This document shows positions 13,993 to 27,772 of a stretch of DNA of 64,000 nucleotides, in pieces. Source of the stretch: Oxyruncus cristatus (lineage: Eukaryota; Chordata; Aves; Passeriformes; Cotingidae); NCBI GenBank assembly GCA_013399855.1, contig VXAY01002465.1, positions 702,685 through 766,684 on the forward strand, in the 5' to 3' direction. Each line of letters starts with the position of its first letter. Within the stretch, counting starts at the first letter, position 1. A model generated the notes under the pieces. It was not told the DNA's origin, made no database searches, and worked only from the letters and a program-made list of their open reading frames with translations. Made by a program: the position numbers and the translations under genes.

Positions 13993-16900
13993 CCACGTTC
14001 TCTTTGCAAGAATGATCAAAACCTGCAGGTAGCAAAGTGTAGTATTATCTTGGAGAACTTCCAAAGGAACCTTGATTTGCTAGAAAGTGGTTTTGCTGAT
14101 AAAAATGTAGTTCTAAAATAATTCAGTGATAAATCAAAGCAATCTATTGATTGGAGTAGAGGTAATTTCTCATATAGAGCTAAGTTTGCAAATTGATTCT
14201 CATTTGGACTGATTAAATAATTGCAATATTTCAGTTTCTGGGAAGTATGAGGAGCCTTATTGTTTTTTTTTTTTTAATTCTAAGTTACAATTTGAAATGT
14301 CCCTGCTATTGTGTCCAAACATACAATGATCAACCATCTAACACCTGGAAAATTAATGTAAGCAGTACGAGACCTAATTGGAGTTTATTAAACTCTTTTA
14401 GCGCATTAAACCCTTTTAAGTGCCTCAGTGGAACTTACGTTCCAGATGCAAATTTTTGTATTTTCTCTGGGGTTTTTTATCCTCCACATTTGTTTCCATA
14501 TGAAACTTGGTCTTGGAAATTTTTCCTGGCTAATAAGACTAATGTTACTCCTTAGGCTATAACCTGAGAGATCTTAGGTCAGCCTTGTGTTCTGTAAGAA
14601 CATATTAAGTTGAATCATCAGAGCTAAAATAGATCATCATATTACCGGGAAATCTGCTGCTCTTTCCAGCCTGGACAGGGACAACCTCAGCTGAGGGAGT
14701 GTTTTATAGCTGTGAGAGGAGACAGCTGAGGGCAGGAGAGAGGAGTTGCAGAGGAGGTAACATCAGCACCTGATGTGAGAAGGACACTTGTGTGGCTATA
14801 CCCTTGTTTTAATAAACCGCTGCATTAATGGCAAGATGATGCATCAACTCTGCTGAATCCAAACACGGACGAAGCTCTGAGGTCAGCCCCCACAAGTGAG
14901 TTGATGTCAAACAAAATCCACGTGGTCCTGGTTTTCCACAGGCTCCCGTAGTTTGGGCAGTTTTGTGGTGCTGTGCCTGTGTGACGTTTGATTTTACGTG
15001 GAAAAGGAAATGGAAAATGAAACGTGAGAATTCAGTGCCACGTGGTCTTCTCACAGTCTGGCAGCTGCTGCTCTTATTATGTCTGGATGCCTTAATGAGT
15101 CAGCAAAATGCAACTTTTCCCAAGAACACAAATTGCTTCTAGTTTTCCCATTTTAGATGTCCGTGTGTTTGTGCTTATCTGCGATCAGTATCGTAAAGTA
15201 ATCCTGGATGAATTAGAAAAGTGCTCCATTATGGTCTTCAAGGCCAGAGAAGAACTGGCTTTGCAGTCAGGCCCCTTAAAGATCGTTCTCTGTAACAGCT
15301 TTTTATTGCTGCAGTTTGATTTCCTTTCTCTGCCACGAGGACGTAAAGATGAAAGTAAAAATGTTCTGGACATCAGTAAAAACTCGCTTTGCATCCTTGT
15401 GGAACTCCCTTTAGCTTCAAGTAACTGAATTAATTCTTTTTTTATTATTTTTTTATACATACAGCAAGTGGTTAAAAATAACAACTGGTTTTCAAATTAG
15501 ATTTGACCGTACAGTTAAATAAATAGATGAGTTCTAGGTCTGTTGAAGCATCAGAAAACAAAAAGTTAAAGAAAATGGGGAGCATAAAGGAAAGGGATAT
15601 ATAAAACACACAGTATGACTACTTAGCCTTATAAATAGCATACAGAAATCATGTCACACTGAATTGCATATGGAATAGAGCAAAAATATGCAAATGATTG
15701 CCTTGAAAAGACCCAAGCATGAAAATAGCTTCGCTTTTCCTCTGCTCCCTGCTCTCCAGGATGTTGTTTCTCCAGAATGTTTACTCTCTCCTACCTTGCA
15801 TATCAGGTCTGCCATGAGCAGTGCAGAGTTTTCTTTTCAGGACTGGTTCACGTGAGGATAGTCCATCAGAGACATCTTCCCTGGCATGTAATTAAAGCAG
15901 TGTCCTACCTGGGAAAGGATCCTGTCCTATCTGAGGAAAGGACCTGGTTAGAGGAAACCATTCTGTACCTTGGGACCAGTTCAGGAATACAGTGTCGTAT
16001 TCTCAGTCAATGACCTTTTGTGTTGGTTTTCTCATTCCCTGCTTTTATTAGCAGATAATGGTCCAGCTTACAAATTCTGGTGAATATTCCTGTGAAAAAA
16101 AAAAAAAAAAGTCGATAAATCAGCTTTGAAATCCGCTTATAATTAAATATTAGATGCAGTTCCAGTTAATGCTGTCATGTGCATTCAGCGGGACCTTGCC
16201 CGGTGCTTGGTAAACAAATCCAAACAAATGGATGTGGGAGCTTTCCGAGTGAAACTCCCCTGGATTGCCTGCCAGGCTTTCCATTATTCATAATCAAGAT
16301 ATTTTTTTTAAATAAGCTGACCTGTTTAATGATAAAAATGCCTGTGAGGATAATTAAATTGAATTCTGTGCTTAAAGTGACCCTCTGATTCATGGGCATT
16401 TGCAGCAGAAAGAACAAAAATAAAATGAAATCCTTATTGAAAGGTACAGTAATTAAGTCTCTCCGTTCTGATTATCACCAGCTGGGCTGAGAGTGTTGGA
16501 TCAGCAAAGAGTGTTGCTCAAGCAAGAGGCTGCCAGGGTAATGGACCCAAAAATCTGGCTAAATGGGAGATGCTTCCCTAAAAAATTAGGTTTTAAAAAA
16601 AATTTTTAATAGGGCAGAGAAGAGCTGGAATCCTCACAGAATCACTCTTTACAAACAGATGTAGGAGAGCTGGTTCTTCAGTCCTGCATCATTTTACAGC
16701 CATAAATGAGCACAGATGAGCAGCTCTGGCTGAGAACAACCACAAAATGTTATGGTCAGTGTAGATTTTGCTTTGTCAGGGGGTTGGCTTCTCTTTCCTT
16801 AGGTGTTGAGTGGAAATGTGAGGCAGAGCAGGCTCTGGGCCAGAGAAAAAATGCCTCTTTCCCAGGCAGTCAACATATTAATTGGTGCCTGTTTTGAATT

Positions 16901-17239
16901 ATTAAGCAGCTAATCGGATATTAAAGGCATGTCTTTCTATTGCTTTGGATTAAGGGCCTGATTACAACTCTTAATTAGTCACCTCAATTCCCATTGATTC
17001 CAGAGAGTTAGGACACACCAATCTCTGTGTGATCAAGCTCTAAATTCTGTAGCCAGAAGACACTGGTATGTAGGACAGGAGCTGGAGGGGGCACCCACAC
17101 AGCCCTGCACAATGTTACTGCAGGTTACCTTACGAGGTTAATTAATTGAGGGCTATGCTCTGGAGATCCTGTGTCTCTTGAATTACCCTCCTTCCTTTAA
17201 GGAAAAGAGCTAAGGGGAATTTCACATGTTTTTAATAGA

Positions 17240-17520
17240 ATACAAAAGCCACAGAAAATAGGGCTGAAAAGCAGCTCAGGAGGTCGTTCAGCCCATCTTT
17301 CTACCTCAAGGTAGAACTCTGAAATCTAAACCATATCCTGGGAGGTACTTTTCTGACCTCGTCTCAATCGCTGGCAGTGGAGATCCCACAACCTCCTTCT
17401 GCAGGATATTCCAGTTCTTGGTGATGTGAGTTACAGGTGGAAAGTTTTCCTTACAGCCTAATCCGAATCTCTCCCGTTAATTTCTTCAATAATGTTTGTC
17501 CCTTCCTCATTAACACAGCA
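17240..17520 (-). mobile_element. Old CR1 remnant
   Basis: Contains, in order, sequences resembling an ancient CR1 3' half in antisense: CAGCCCATCTTTCTACCTC, GGCAGTGGAGATCCCACAAC, GATATTCCAGTTCTTGG, GAAAGTTTTCCTTACAGCC and AATCCGAATCTCTCCC. It is strongly diverged, so the boundaries are approximate. Confidence 0.6.
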
Positions 17521-19326
17521 AACAATCCCGTGCCTTCCTCGGCCTCCTTGTTCCGGGTGTGAATTACTGTGTTTCCTTCTGCTTCATCCCTTATTCATGG
17601 ATAACATTTTTTAAACTTTGGATCATTCCCGTTGCTCTGAGTCGCAGTTTTAGACCTCAGATCTTCACCAAAGCTGGAGTAGTTTGGCTGGTGAAAACAA
17701 CAGCAGAAAACAGACATTATCCTCGAATCCTGTGGGTATTACAGGATGTATCCATGTCTGTATGGAGTGGCTGCAGCTTGAGGACTCTGGGTGAGTACCC
17801 AGTGCCTGTGCAAGGCGTCTCCTCTCCAGCCCATGTGGGAGAATCCGTGATCCTTGGGCTGGAATTCACTGGAGGGGCTGTACTGGCGTCATCGGCGTAG
17901 GGATGGGACCAGGGGCCCAGAAGTGAACTGGGGCGTGCAGTCCCTCTTTAGCCATCTGTTGTTTGGTTTGTTGTTTTTTTTTTATTACAGCCTCCAAATC
18001 CTTCATACTTGGATTTTTCATCTTTTCTCTTCAAATCCGAATGTCTGTTTGTTTTTTTTTATGCTCCCTCAAAGGGGAAGTTAAATTTTAAGCAGAAAAA
18101 ATACAGGAACGGCTGCAAGAACACGCCTTGCAGAGGAGCCCTCTCGCTGGGAAAATTGTGGGGCACGTTTGAGTTTCCTTCTTCCAGGTTCTATCTGTCC
18201 TTTTAGTAAGCTCTTTCCAACAAGCGCTGCTGGGTGTGCTCCTTGCTGTTTCCATCCTGGATCTCTTACGCACAGAAATTGCTCATGGAGCGTCGGGGTT
18301 TTTTTTTTGTGCCAAAACAGCCAATGGATGAGGCTTTTAAATCTCTTCTGCATTCGCCAGGCTGAGAATCCCAGTGTCTTCTGGTGAGTGGCTTTGAACT
18401 CACTTAGACCTTCACTTAGGTCTTCAGCAGATGAATTTCTTATGGAAGAATTATTAGTATTTGAATTTACTGAGCATTTATGGGGAAGAAATCGTGAGTT
18501 ATTTCCTATTGCGCTGTGTGATGGTGCACTATGTCAAGCTGAGTCCAGCAGAACTTTTAAAGAAATTCCACTCTCCATTTTTAGAATTGTGTGTAGTTTT
18601 GCACTGAATTACATTAACTGCTGAGGGTGGCTGTGATATGTGTACTGCTCCTTTTAAAAGGGGAAAAATCCGGTTATCAGAAACGGCACGGAGTCATATT
18701 TAAAATTCATGTGACAGTGATAGAATGGATTTAAAAGCAAGGTAAAATCATAAGTTAGAGTTCGCCTCTTGTGCATGAACAACCTTTAAATATTGTGCTA
18801 ATGTTATAAAGGAGAGGGCAGTAGACTTTGAGAACATATTCTGAAGTTAAATAATGAATTTTGCCTGAGACTGAGCGCTGAGTCTGTCTGGAGCCTGGTG
18901 TACTTTCTACTGGAAGACTCAATCCTAATCAAGCAGTGCCGTGGACTTCATCTAACAGCATTTTTCTGTCTCAGATTTATGTAAATCCAAGTGTCTCCCT
19001 GAGCACTCCCACCTACTAAGGGTTTCATCAGGAAACAACATCATATTAAATACATGGAGTGAGAAATCTGGGGGGTTACTTTTTTTTAAATTGGTTGCTG
19101 CTTATTCCCTGTTTCTTGCTCTTATCAGTCTTCCTCACTGTTTCCTTTAATATATTCCAGGGAGTGTCTGCAATGGAAGAGAAATACATTCCAACTTGGA
19201 AGTAAACTATATCAGTGTGTCAATCTCCCTCATGAACGAAATGCCTGAGACATTCACATTATAAGAAAGAGGGCTTTAATTATTGTAGTAGCAAGTATGT
19301 AAATTAATCTCAATCATTCTATTAAT

Positions 19327-19637
19327 CTTTTTCTTTCCTTTCTTTCCTTTCTTTCCTTCCTTTCCTTTCTTTCCTTTCTTTCCTTCCTTTCCTTTCTTTC
19401 CTTTCTTTCCTTCCTTTCCTTTCTTTCCTTTCTTTCCTTCCTTTCCTTTCTTTCCTTTCTTTCCTTCCTTTCCTTTCTTTCCTTTCTTTCCTTCCTTTCC
19501 TTTCTTTCCTTTCTTTCCTTCCTTTCCTTTCTTTCCTTTCTTTCCTTCCTTTCCTTTCTTTCCTTTCTTTCCCTTCTTTCCCTTCTTCCCTTTCTTTCCC
19601 TTCTTTCTCTCTTTCTTCCCTTCTTTCCTTCTTTCTT
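19327..19637 (+). repeat. Polypyrimidine minisatellite, 27-bp period
   Basis: Pure C/T tract of about 310 bp. The word CCTTCC recurs at 19355, 19382, 19409, 19436, 19463, 19490, 19517 and 19544, giving a strict 27-bp period over roughly eight units; from about 19570 it becomes irregular CCCTT/CTTTC sequence. The minus strand reads as a Lys/Gly/Glu nine-residue repeat, which is a by-product and not a gene. Confidence 0.97.
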
Positions 19638-20204
19638 GCTTCATCTGCATTTCTGGAGGTTTTGAGGGCCTTCAGCTCATGCCACATCAAGCCCCTAACT
19701 TTTCATCCTCATTAACGTCAGGAAAGATTTGGACCTGGATTACTCTTCCATACCCCCTGTAGTTCCCCCATCTGCCTCTTACTGTACTTCTTAAGTAAGA
19801 CTCAGAACAATCTTGGTGACTGCATGGGTGAGGTGTTGGATTCCTCTTGTTATTCTCTGGATATTATGGGAGCAGCTGCTACCTGCCCGTCCCACCCGTG
19901 GCTCGGATGTTCCCGTTTGTGACCACAGCTCTGACCTGAGACTGAGAAATGGGGAAGTCATGCAGTGCTGTGGAATCATGAACTGAAACAGGAGAGAAAC
20001 AGATGAGGCTTCACTGGAGTAAATACAAAAGTATTTTATGAGGAAGTCTTCACTTGGTAAATATGCTGTCCTTTCCCAGCACCTTCTATCCAAGGATCAA
20101 AGCATAGTTTTCAGCTATTAATGAATTGAATTTCACGGTGCTCTTCTAAAATTTTAAGGCAATAAACCTCCTTGACACTCAGATGGATGAATGTGTAGGG
20201 ATTA

Positions 20205-20280
20205 AATGATTTGCTGGCACAAGTGTCATTTGTCAGACACAGACCTGGGAGCAGAGCTCGGGCTCCTATCATGTTACATC
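20205..20280 (-). mobile_element. Possible MIR remnant
   Basis: ATGATTTGCTGGCACAAGTG, then CAGACACAGACCTGGGAGCAG with CTCGGGCTCCT, resembles the antisense MIR 5' part (ACTTGCCCAAGGTCAC..GAACCCAGGTCT). Weak. Confidence 0.35.
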
Positions 20281-21059
20281 TTCCAATTTACCCCTGCTGT
20301 GTTATTAGAACTCCAATTTTGCTTTAACAGTAACTTTGCCTGTGTTATCTCCCAGCTCAGCTGGTGTTCCTAATCTTTATTTGTTTCCTTGGTATATTAT
20401 TTTCAATCTAAGCCGTGGCAGTTGTGTCTCTTCTGTTGACTCCATGCCTCATTAAAAAGCTCACTCGTGCAGGTGCACCACCTGTATTTTTAGCTGAAAA
20501 CTCCCTGCCCTTGAGGCAATCTTTGTGCTGCCTGACTGTACTTCTGATAGATCCAATTGTGTGCTATTAGGAGACTGTTACAGCTAAATCCAACAGGAAC
20601 CAGTCACTGCTATTTTCAGTGTGGGTATAGAATATAGATTTACTTCTGACAGTTAAAAATTCTTGTACTTTCGTGTTTTTTCTCTAAACTCCTTCATACT
20701 AAAACATGCATAAACACACTTGTATTTCACCTTTTCTTGATTGCCTCCTCCTGAATTTGCTCTTTTGTGATCATACAATTACTATTCTACTTTGCTGCTG
20801 CCCTTAGTCCAGAACTGGAGGTATCTTCATTTTTTTCCAGGCTGTTATCACTGGTAGATAATGACACCCACCAACATCACTATCATTAATATTGTGTGTT
20901 TTGGAGACAGAAGTGGTTGAATTAATTTTCAAAACATTACTTGGTCTGGGGTTTTAATGACATCTTTTCTATGTTAACTATGTGGTTTTGTGTGATCTTT
21001 GATCTTCTCCCTGTTCTAGTGATCTTCCCTCTTTCTTTTCCCAAGGATTCTGTGGTGAT

Positions 21060-21195
21060 TGTTCATATTTAAACACACACGTGTGATATACATATAGGTG
21101 TTTATATTGTTATATATTATATGTCTTTTATTTACATATATCTAGAGAGATAGATAGATATCTCTGTGTGTGTGTGTGTGTATGTATGTATTTTT
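21060..21195 (+). repeat. Composite AT/GATA/TG microsatellite
   Basis: ACACACACGTGTG, alternating TATA-rich sequence, AGATAGATAGATA at about 21146-21160, then (TG)n at 21164-21181 and TATGTATGTA. Likely length-variable. Confidence 0.85.
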
Positions 21196-23910
21196 TCCTT
21201 CAAGGCAGTGTCTCAGTATGATGCTAAAAAATGGTGAGAGAAGGATGATGTAGACTGGGGGGCGAGATACCAAGTTAGACAGAGGATTCTGACCTTTCTC
21301 ATTTTTATCCCATCACAGTGTAGAAAATCAAAATGCTATTCACATTATTCTGGTTATATTTTAGCTTGGACAGCCTCAATTTCTCTATAGAGTCCTGCTG
21401 GTTTTTCTAACATGGTCCATTCCTTGCTGTTTGTTCAAAACAGTTGTGTAATCTTGCTATCCATGGTTAGCAATTTGCTGTTTTTCATCCAAGGTAGCTT
21501 GGATGTCAGTGCTGGTAGAAGTAATCATTTATTTTTAGATTCTAAATCCTTTGGGAATGCATAAAGCGCCGTAGACGTGGAAGATAATAATTTGTCTCCA
21601 AAGGTTCCTTATTTTTTATTAATGTTTTGATTTCATATTCTCTCTGTCTGCGTATCACTTACTCCCTGAATATGTATTACCAGTGTAATTGATAGTGTGG
21701 CTCCTCAGCAACTCTCTTAACTGCTGATTACAGTGGTGACACTGCTCCATTGGAAGAAGCTTTGAGCCTACTCATCGCTGTGGGTGAGTCAGTCCTCGTG
21801 GTGTATTATTTACAACCCTGGTTCAGGGAGCTTCAAACAAGCCCTGTTGTGTTCCAGGCCTGTTTCTTCTGATCTGAGTAAGTTTTTTGCCACGCCCCGA
21901 ACGAACTCCCCGGTGGCGTCGCTTGTTTGCATTTGTTCGCCTTCCCCAGAGATAAAACCCCCTGAGTTTAATCATCCAACACACACGTGTTGAGGGGTTA
22001 AATATCCTCTGTATGCTCGGGTCTGCACAGGATGGACCCAAGGCCTGGCACTGGGCAAAGGCAGGACAGTGACACACATTTTCATCCCTTTCCCACTCTC
22101 ACTTCACTCAGGCTCTGCTGTCTCCAGGCTATTGTGTGCTGCCTCCTTTCCTGGGCTATTATGTAACAGATCCTTGCTTATATTTAGAGCTCGTCCGTCT
22201 TGTGAAGAGATCACAGGTTTAATAATAAGCTTAGGGGAGAAGATGACAATCTCCTTTGGTGGGGGGGTGGAGGGAAAGAGGAGCTCTTGGATAATTCTTA
22301 CATGAGCTGCACTAGACTGGGCTGTGTTATCCCCCCAGAAATGGGTGGTCTGAACGTGTTAATCATACAAAATCAAAAGGAACAGAGAAGATTTGAAGAA
22401 AAGAGTGATTTTTTTTTCTTTGTTTGTTTTTTTGCAAAAACAAAGCCCCAAATTTTGGTGAGTACCAGGCAGAATTTGGGTGGGAGATTTGGTGTTGTGT
22501 TGAGAAGTCCATGGTAGAGACACAGTGTCTATAATCTGGCAAGATTTTCTTCGTAATGTCACAGCTATGAAAGGTGGCAGCTCCTTTTTTTTTTGCAGTT
22601 GACCTCAGAACAGTGACTGGAATGTGTGCACAGGTTTGTTTTTAAATGGGGCTGGGAAATAACTTTCAATCATTTTAGGACACATTTTGCAAGTTTGAAA
22701 TAATTCCCTGTGCCTACAGCACTGCAGGCTTGTTGGAAATCCTCAGCTCGTTGGGAATCAATTCCTGGAGCCTTTGTGAGCAAAAAGAGCTATATTTAGC
22801 TGCACACTGCAGGCTCTGTGTTCCAGAGGCCCCGTGCAAAGCCATATTCCTCATCTCTGGAGCGTGGTCGCCCCTGTGACACACGGGATCTTCCCTCAGA
22901 GGGTGACCTCAGAGGGCACATTGTCAGTAAACCTCTGACTGCGAGAGGGGGAAGCTGAGCCAAGGAAGGGTGAGCAGGGAAGCCCAGAGATCCCTGTCAC
23001 TCGAGCCTGCCTCTCCCTGGGATCCTGTGGCTCTTTCCCACAGTCTGGCATGTGATGGAGCCATTTTCAGATGCCTTAATAACCTGATATGGCCTCAAAG
23101 TGTTATTCCCGCTGTATTTCATGTATTTAGTAGGAGGACGTTTGGTTGGGTTTTTTTACCTCTCCAGGTTTTCTTTTTTTTTATCATTCTTTTTACTGCT
23201 TGGAGATGCTACAATCTGCAGCATTTCCTGCTGTAAGTAGATCCATATAGAAAGTGGAAGGTGAACTATAAAAGGAAAAGGGTTTGGCTTAAGCTTATGT
23301 TGCTACAACTACTCCCCCAGTTCTCTCTGCAGCATCCGAGTGTAAATCTCTCCTTGTCGTTTGTGGGCACGATTCTCCTTGTGAATCGATTGTGTGGAGC
23401 GAGTTTCATCCTGGTGCAGACCCCTGTGATGTCAGTCCAAGGTGGGAAAGCAAGATATTCCCAAATTCCTACCCAGACTTTGCTCAGCAGGGACACGTTA
23501 TCCCATCAGCCCATCAGGACAGGTATTTGAACACATCTTTTAAGCTACAAAGAGCATTAAACTCAACATCTGCGTTTAACTTAATCTATCGAGTTATTGT
23601 CGAGATAATTTCCGTCCCTGTTGTTTATTGTCTGTTCAATCTTTCATGATGTGGCCTCTTGAAAAGGAGACACAGAGGAGAGACAGGACTTGAGATTTCC
23701 ATGCCCCAGCCTTGAATGTGGAGTTGGATCTGCCGCCTGTAAAATGAAGTTATCTTTGCATTTTTCCAGCTGAAAGGAGGGTGGATTGTAGGCAAAGGAG
23801 AAGAGAAACACTGAGTTCAGCATCACAAGGTGCTTTTAGGTCATTAACTGGAGGGTGTAGAGCCATGCTACATAACTTCTAAATAAATAAGTTCTGCTTA
23901 TTTATAATAA

Positions 23911-23952
23911 TTTAGGATTAACAATAATCATTTAGGATTAATAATCCTAAAT
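23911..23952 (+). promoter_or_regulatory. Palindromic TAATCC/GGATTA cluster
   Basis: GGATTA at 23915-23920 and 23935-23940 and TAATCC at 23942-23947. The last two form a perfect 11-bp inverted repeat (ATTTAGGATTA, one base, TAATCCTAAAT) at 23930-23952. TAATCC is the core bound by OTX/PITX/GSC-type homeodomains; use as an enhancer is inferred only. Confidence 0.4.
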
Positions 23953-24869
23953 AGCCATTTTGACCTGTCCAATCAAATCAAAGTTTGAGCCTTTTTTTTT
24001 TTTGGTGGTTTTTTTTGGTTGTTTTTTTTCTGAATAAAATAGTGTATTTGTGAGACTCTCACCTGCTCTTCATGAATGTGATTACTGGAGATGGAGAGGT
24101 GTGGGTTTAGCTGCTGCCTCTTTAGGAAATCTTTTAAACTAGGATTGAACACAGAATATTTTACAGCCTGTGGAAAAACATCTAAAGGCTGCCATTGTGT
24201 CGTTCAGGCCAGAACAACCCAAAGCCCTAATGTATTTTATCTTCTGTTCTGTTCCTCAACACTATAAATAATTCAGATCTGTTGGCTTAACTACTACTGG
24301 CAACTGTTATTTATTAAGAATGACTGAAATAACTATGTGGCTCAGTAGAACAGAATGCATTAGGGACTTTAATGTGAAACAGGATAGCTGAAAAATGTCG
24401 ATTATCCTTTAAAGAGAAAACCTAAACCCCTAAACCCGCCGTTATCCTTCGCAATTGTGCAAAGGACAAGTGACGGTGGGAATTAGGATGTGATCTCCCT
24501 GAGTAAGGAAGGGTTTGTACCTCTAAAAGAGCACCAGCCCCGTTTATCCCTCTGGCACCTTGTTCTGTTGGGCATCAGGATCAGTAATTTTGAACTTGGG
24601 GTTCCAATAAATGTGCCCCCCTGTACAATGCTGGAATCTACTTGTGGTTATGTGTCTGTCTGTAAAGCTACTTTTGAAGGTAATGCTTTGTTTGTTCGTG
24701 TTTGCTTTTAATTTGTTCGTGTTGCAAGTTGGGAAAGAGCAGCAGGATTTTCTGGGATCCAAAGTGCAAGGGAATTGCTGTTCTCTCACTCCGTCCCCCC
24801 CCTTTAGGGTGAATTAATAATATCTGGCTGCTCTTGGTACTTCATCACTGGTGTTGAAATTGCTTTCCA

Positions 24870-24960
24870 GAGGTCAGTATCATTATCCCCGTTTTGCAGA
24901 CAGGCCGTTGGAAGGGCTGGGATGAGGCAGGGAGTCGGTGTGGCCCAAGCGGAGCATGTT
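24870..24960 (-). mobile_element. Possible MIR remnant
   Basis: CAGTATCATTATCCCCGTTT then TGCAGACAGG resembles the antisense MIR core. The following sequence is too diverged to confirm. Confidence 0.4.
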
Positions 24961-27772
24961 CCCGCCGAGGGGCAGGGAGTCGGCCGTACATCATGAGATG
25001 TATCGCTGTGCAACACCAGAGTGCTTTTGCAAGTCAACTGCTTATAAATGGTGCATTCGGAATAAATTTTTTATCACAAAAGAGTTGACGCGCAGGACTG
25101 GGATGACTAATTATCTAATCTTACATCTGGCATAAACACCCAAGCCATTTGTATGATGAACTGCGTTCCACGGGAGGGAGAGCGAGCGAGAGAACATTCT
25201 CTGCTGACTCAGTGGTCGTAAATCTTCCGGGGTGTCTTTTGCCTTAGATTTGATATTTGTTCAATGGGTTGAGAGAAGTGGTGAAGTGATCAAATGTCGT
25301 TTGGAGATCCTGGCCTGCAGCTTTCATTTTTCTCTCAGTCAGGTGAACACAAACATTACAGCGCCAGCGCGGACATTCGGGGACTGGCTCTGTGGGGTGT
25401 TCGTTTGAACGGGCAAATGTGGATTCATCGTCGTCGCCCCTTTTTAAAGGAGTCCTTTTCCATTTGCTTGCCTTAATGATGATCTGCAGCAGAGCGTGGT
25501 GTGCGCTGCTGTGCAGCATTTGGTTCCATTTATTTGAAATTAAGCCATTAACTACAGCAGCACAAGGCATTTTTCTTTTTGAAAGCAGTCAGCGGACGTG
25601 GGGATGTTAATCTGATCCCAAATAAAAAGACGCTCTGCCCTGGGTGATTCTTATTTAACTTGTATTCCTGGACACATCAGATTTTATGGGATATCCCTTC
25701 CAGTTAAGACAAGTATCAATGAAAGCTTATTTTAAACAGAGAGGGAAAAACAGGGCATGAATCAGTGGTAAGGAAATGATACGCCTGAACCCTTAGGGGC
25801 AAAGTGTGCCCCCGGTAAGAAAGTTTTCTGCAACATGAACTTTTCTAGATACTGTGTCATTAATATTTTATAGTAAGCAGAGAAATCATCAAAAACGCCA
25901 GCTAGGACATAAAATACCTAAAGTAAAAAGAATATCTGTAAGTGCCTTCAGAGCGAACTTGGACGCTCTCATTGATTTTAGACAGCATCTCATTTCATCT
26001 TGACAAAGTACAGAATTTATAAATTAAATCTGATGTATACTGTGTACGGTTTTATGCTGATGTTGGCACACTTTCAGATGTAAAATTAAATTACTTCTTC
26101 CAATAAGGCAGCATAGATTGAAGCATGGATTCCTTTCTTTGCTAATGGAACTCGTAGAAAGATATTGAATTATGCTGACTTTGGAATTGTGTGAGCGCCA
26201 AAGAGAGAAAAATCAATGACATTTTTAATGTCCTGCGGAGCTTTTAAACAGGCCTCAGGTCTGGCAGAGGCACTCCCTGCGAGGTAGCTCTTGTTGACGT
26301 TGGTTTTCCAGGGAAGAAATGTATTTCTGCAGGTAAGCAGCACCTTTGCATCCATGTGGCTCCATCCCAAGTGGGCAGTGCCTGGTTTTTGGAGCATCAG
26401 ATGACTCTGGTGACACAGAGTGTGTGTCACTGAAACCCTGAGCAGAGAATGTGCTGCGCAAACATGCAGCCTAATCCCTGCAGGACAATAACAACAAAAC
26501 CCAGAAGGATCTTTTCTCTCAGTGTAAATCCCTGAAAGTCACATGAGTGGGTAATACCAATAAATTATCTTTATTTTGATTCATTAATGATAGGGGCAAC
26601 ACAAATTGGTTTTTACTATGTGTGCGCATTTACAAAGCTCAGTACTAAAGATCTAAGTTTTATAGTCCATGCCCATCAAATATGTGGCTTGCTGGTATAT
26701 TTATAATGATAATTTTGTAAAAGGCAAAGGAGTATGGCAGGAATTAAAATTTTATAAAAGAATATCCAATTCCTCAAGGTCTTGCTGCTCAGATAGAAAA
26801 GGTTCTGATTTAGATGGGGGCAAACTGCTATACTGGTACCTCCTTGACATCTCAGGATTGTACCAGAGGTTCATGGACTGTGGTTCATTTTTCCCTCCAT
26901 GCCTTCAAAGTCCAGGTTTTCCTTTCTTTTAATAACAGGTGGATATAAGAGGGCTGTGAAGGGCTCAGGTCCTGGAATATAATTTTCAACAACAAACTTC
27001 TATCTTCAGTTCTTCGATGTAGTGAAGAAAACCATCATACAGTCACTTCTGGGAATTCAATTTCTTGCAGTAATTTGGCTTTCAGCCCCTGGAAGATTCA
27101 TCTTGGGTTTTTAAGGGCTGTTGGTGTTACAGTCAGTGACTTCTGTTGTTTTAAAAGCTGCCACGGCATCAGCTCCAGAGATTGGAATATCAGTGACCTC
27201 AGAACTGCCATATTGTGAGGATGAGTGAGAGAAATCACAGAATCAGGTTTCAAAGATAATACAGGGGCAATCTCTTCAGCAGAACAGCTCTGCAAAAGCT
27301 GGTTTATGTGGTTTGGATTCTTCTCAGCTCACCCCCTCGGTGTCAGTGCTGTTTTATTGACAGTCATTAAATCCCGAATGCTTAGGAGAGCTTCGTGGTC
27401 AGCAAGCATTTATTTTTTAGATAAACACTGCTCTCCATGACATTGGACCTCATCAAAGAGACAAAGGTGACCTTTTTATTTTCTCTTGCTTACAATTTTG
27501 TTAGCTTTACGTACTGTCATGTGCACTTCCCCCTCTGGAGGGAGGAAAGACTGACTTGCTACACAGCAGAAAATGGAGAGATTCCAGGAGCATCATTCCA
27601 ACTTTGTTTCACATCTTAATCCAGCTGTTGCAGATGTTTTCTGATGAGCAGTGCACCTCTGGTTTGGGGTTTTTTTTACCATCCAGTTAAGACAGACTTA
27701 ACCACAGGAAAATACCTATATAAACTTGGTCTAGAATATGGCAGTGAACACAATGCAAAAGGTTAAATATTT

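Noticed and set aside
13554..14064. Minus-strand ORFs of 101-151 codons
   Set aside because: They are antisense readings through a CR1 tail; the same residue strings arise at 8863-9159 and 34726-34991 from other CR1 copies.
19276..19690. Lys/Gly/Glu-rich minus-strand ORFs of about 120 codons
   Set aside because: They are translations of the polypyrimidine minisatellite, open only because the period is a multiple of three.
24419..24438. Telomere-like CCTAAACCCCTAAACCC
   Set aside because: Only two imperfect units of a plant-type heptamer; vertebrate telomere repeat is CCCTAA. Chance.
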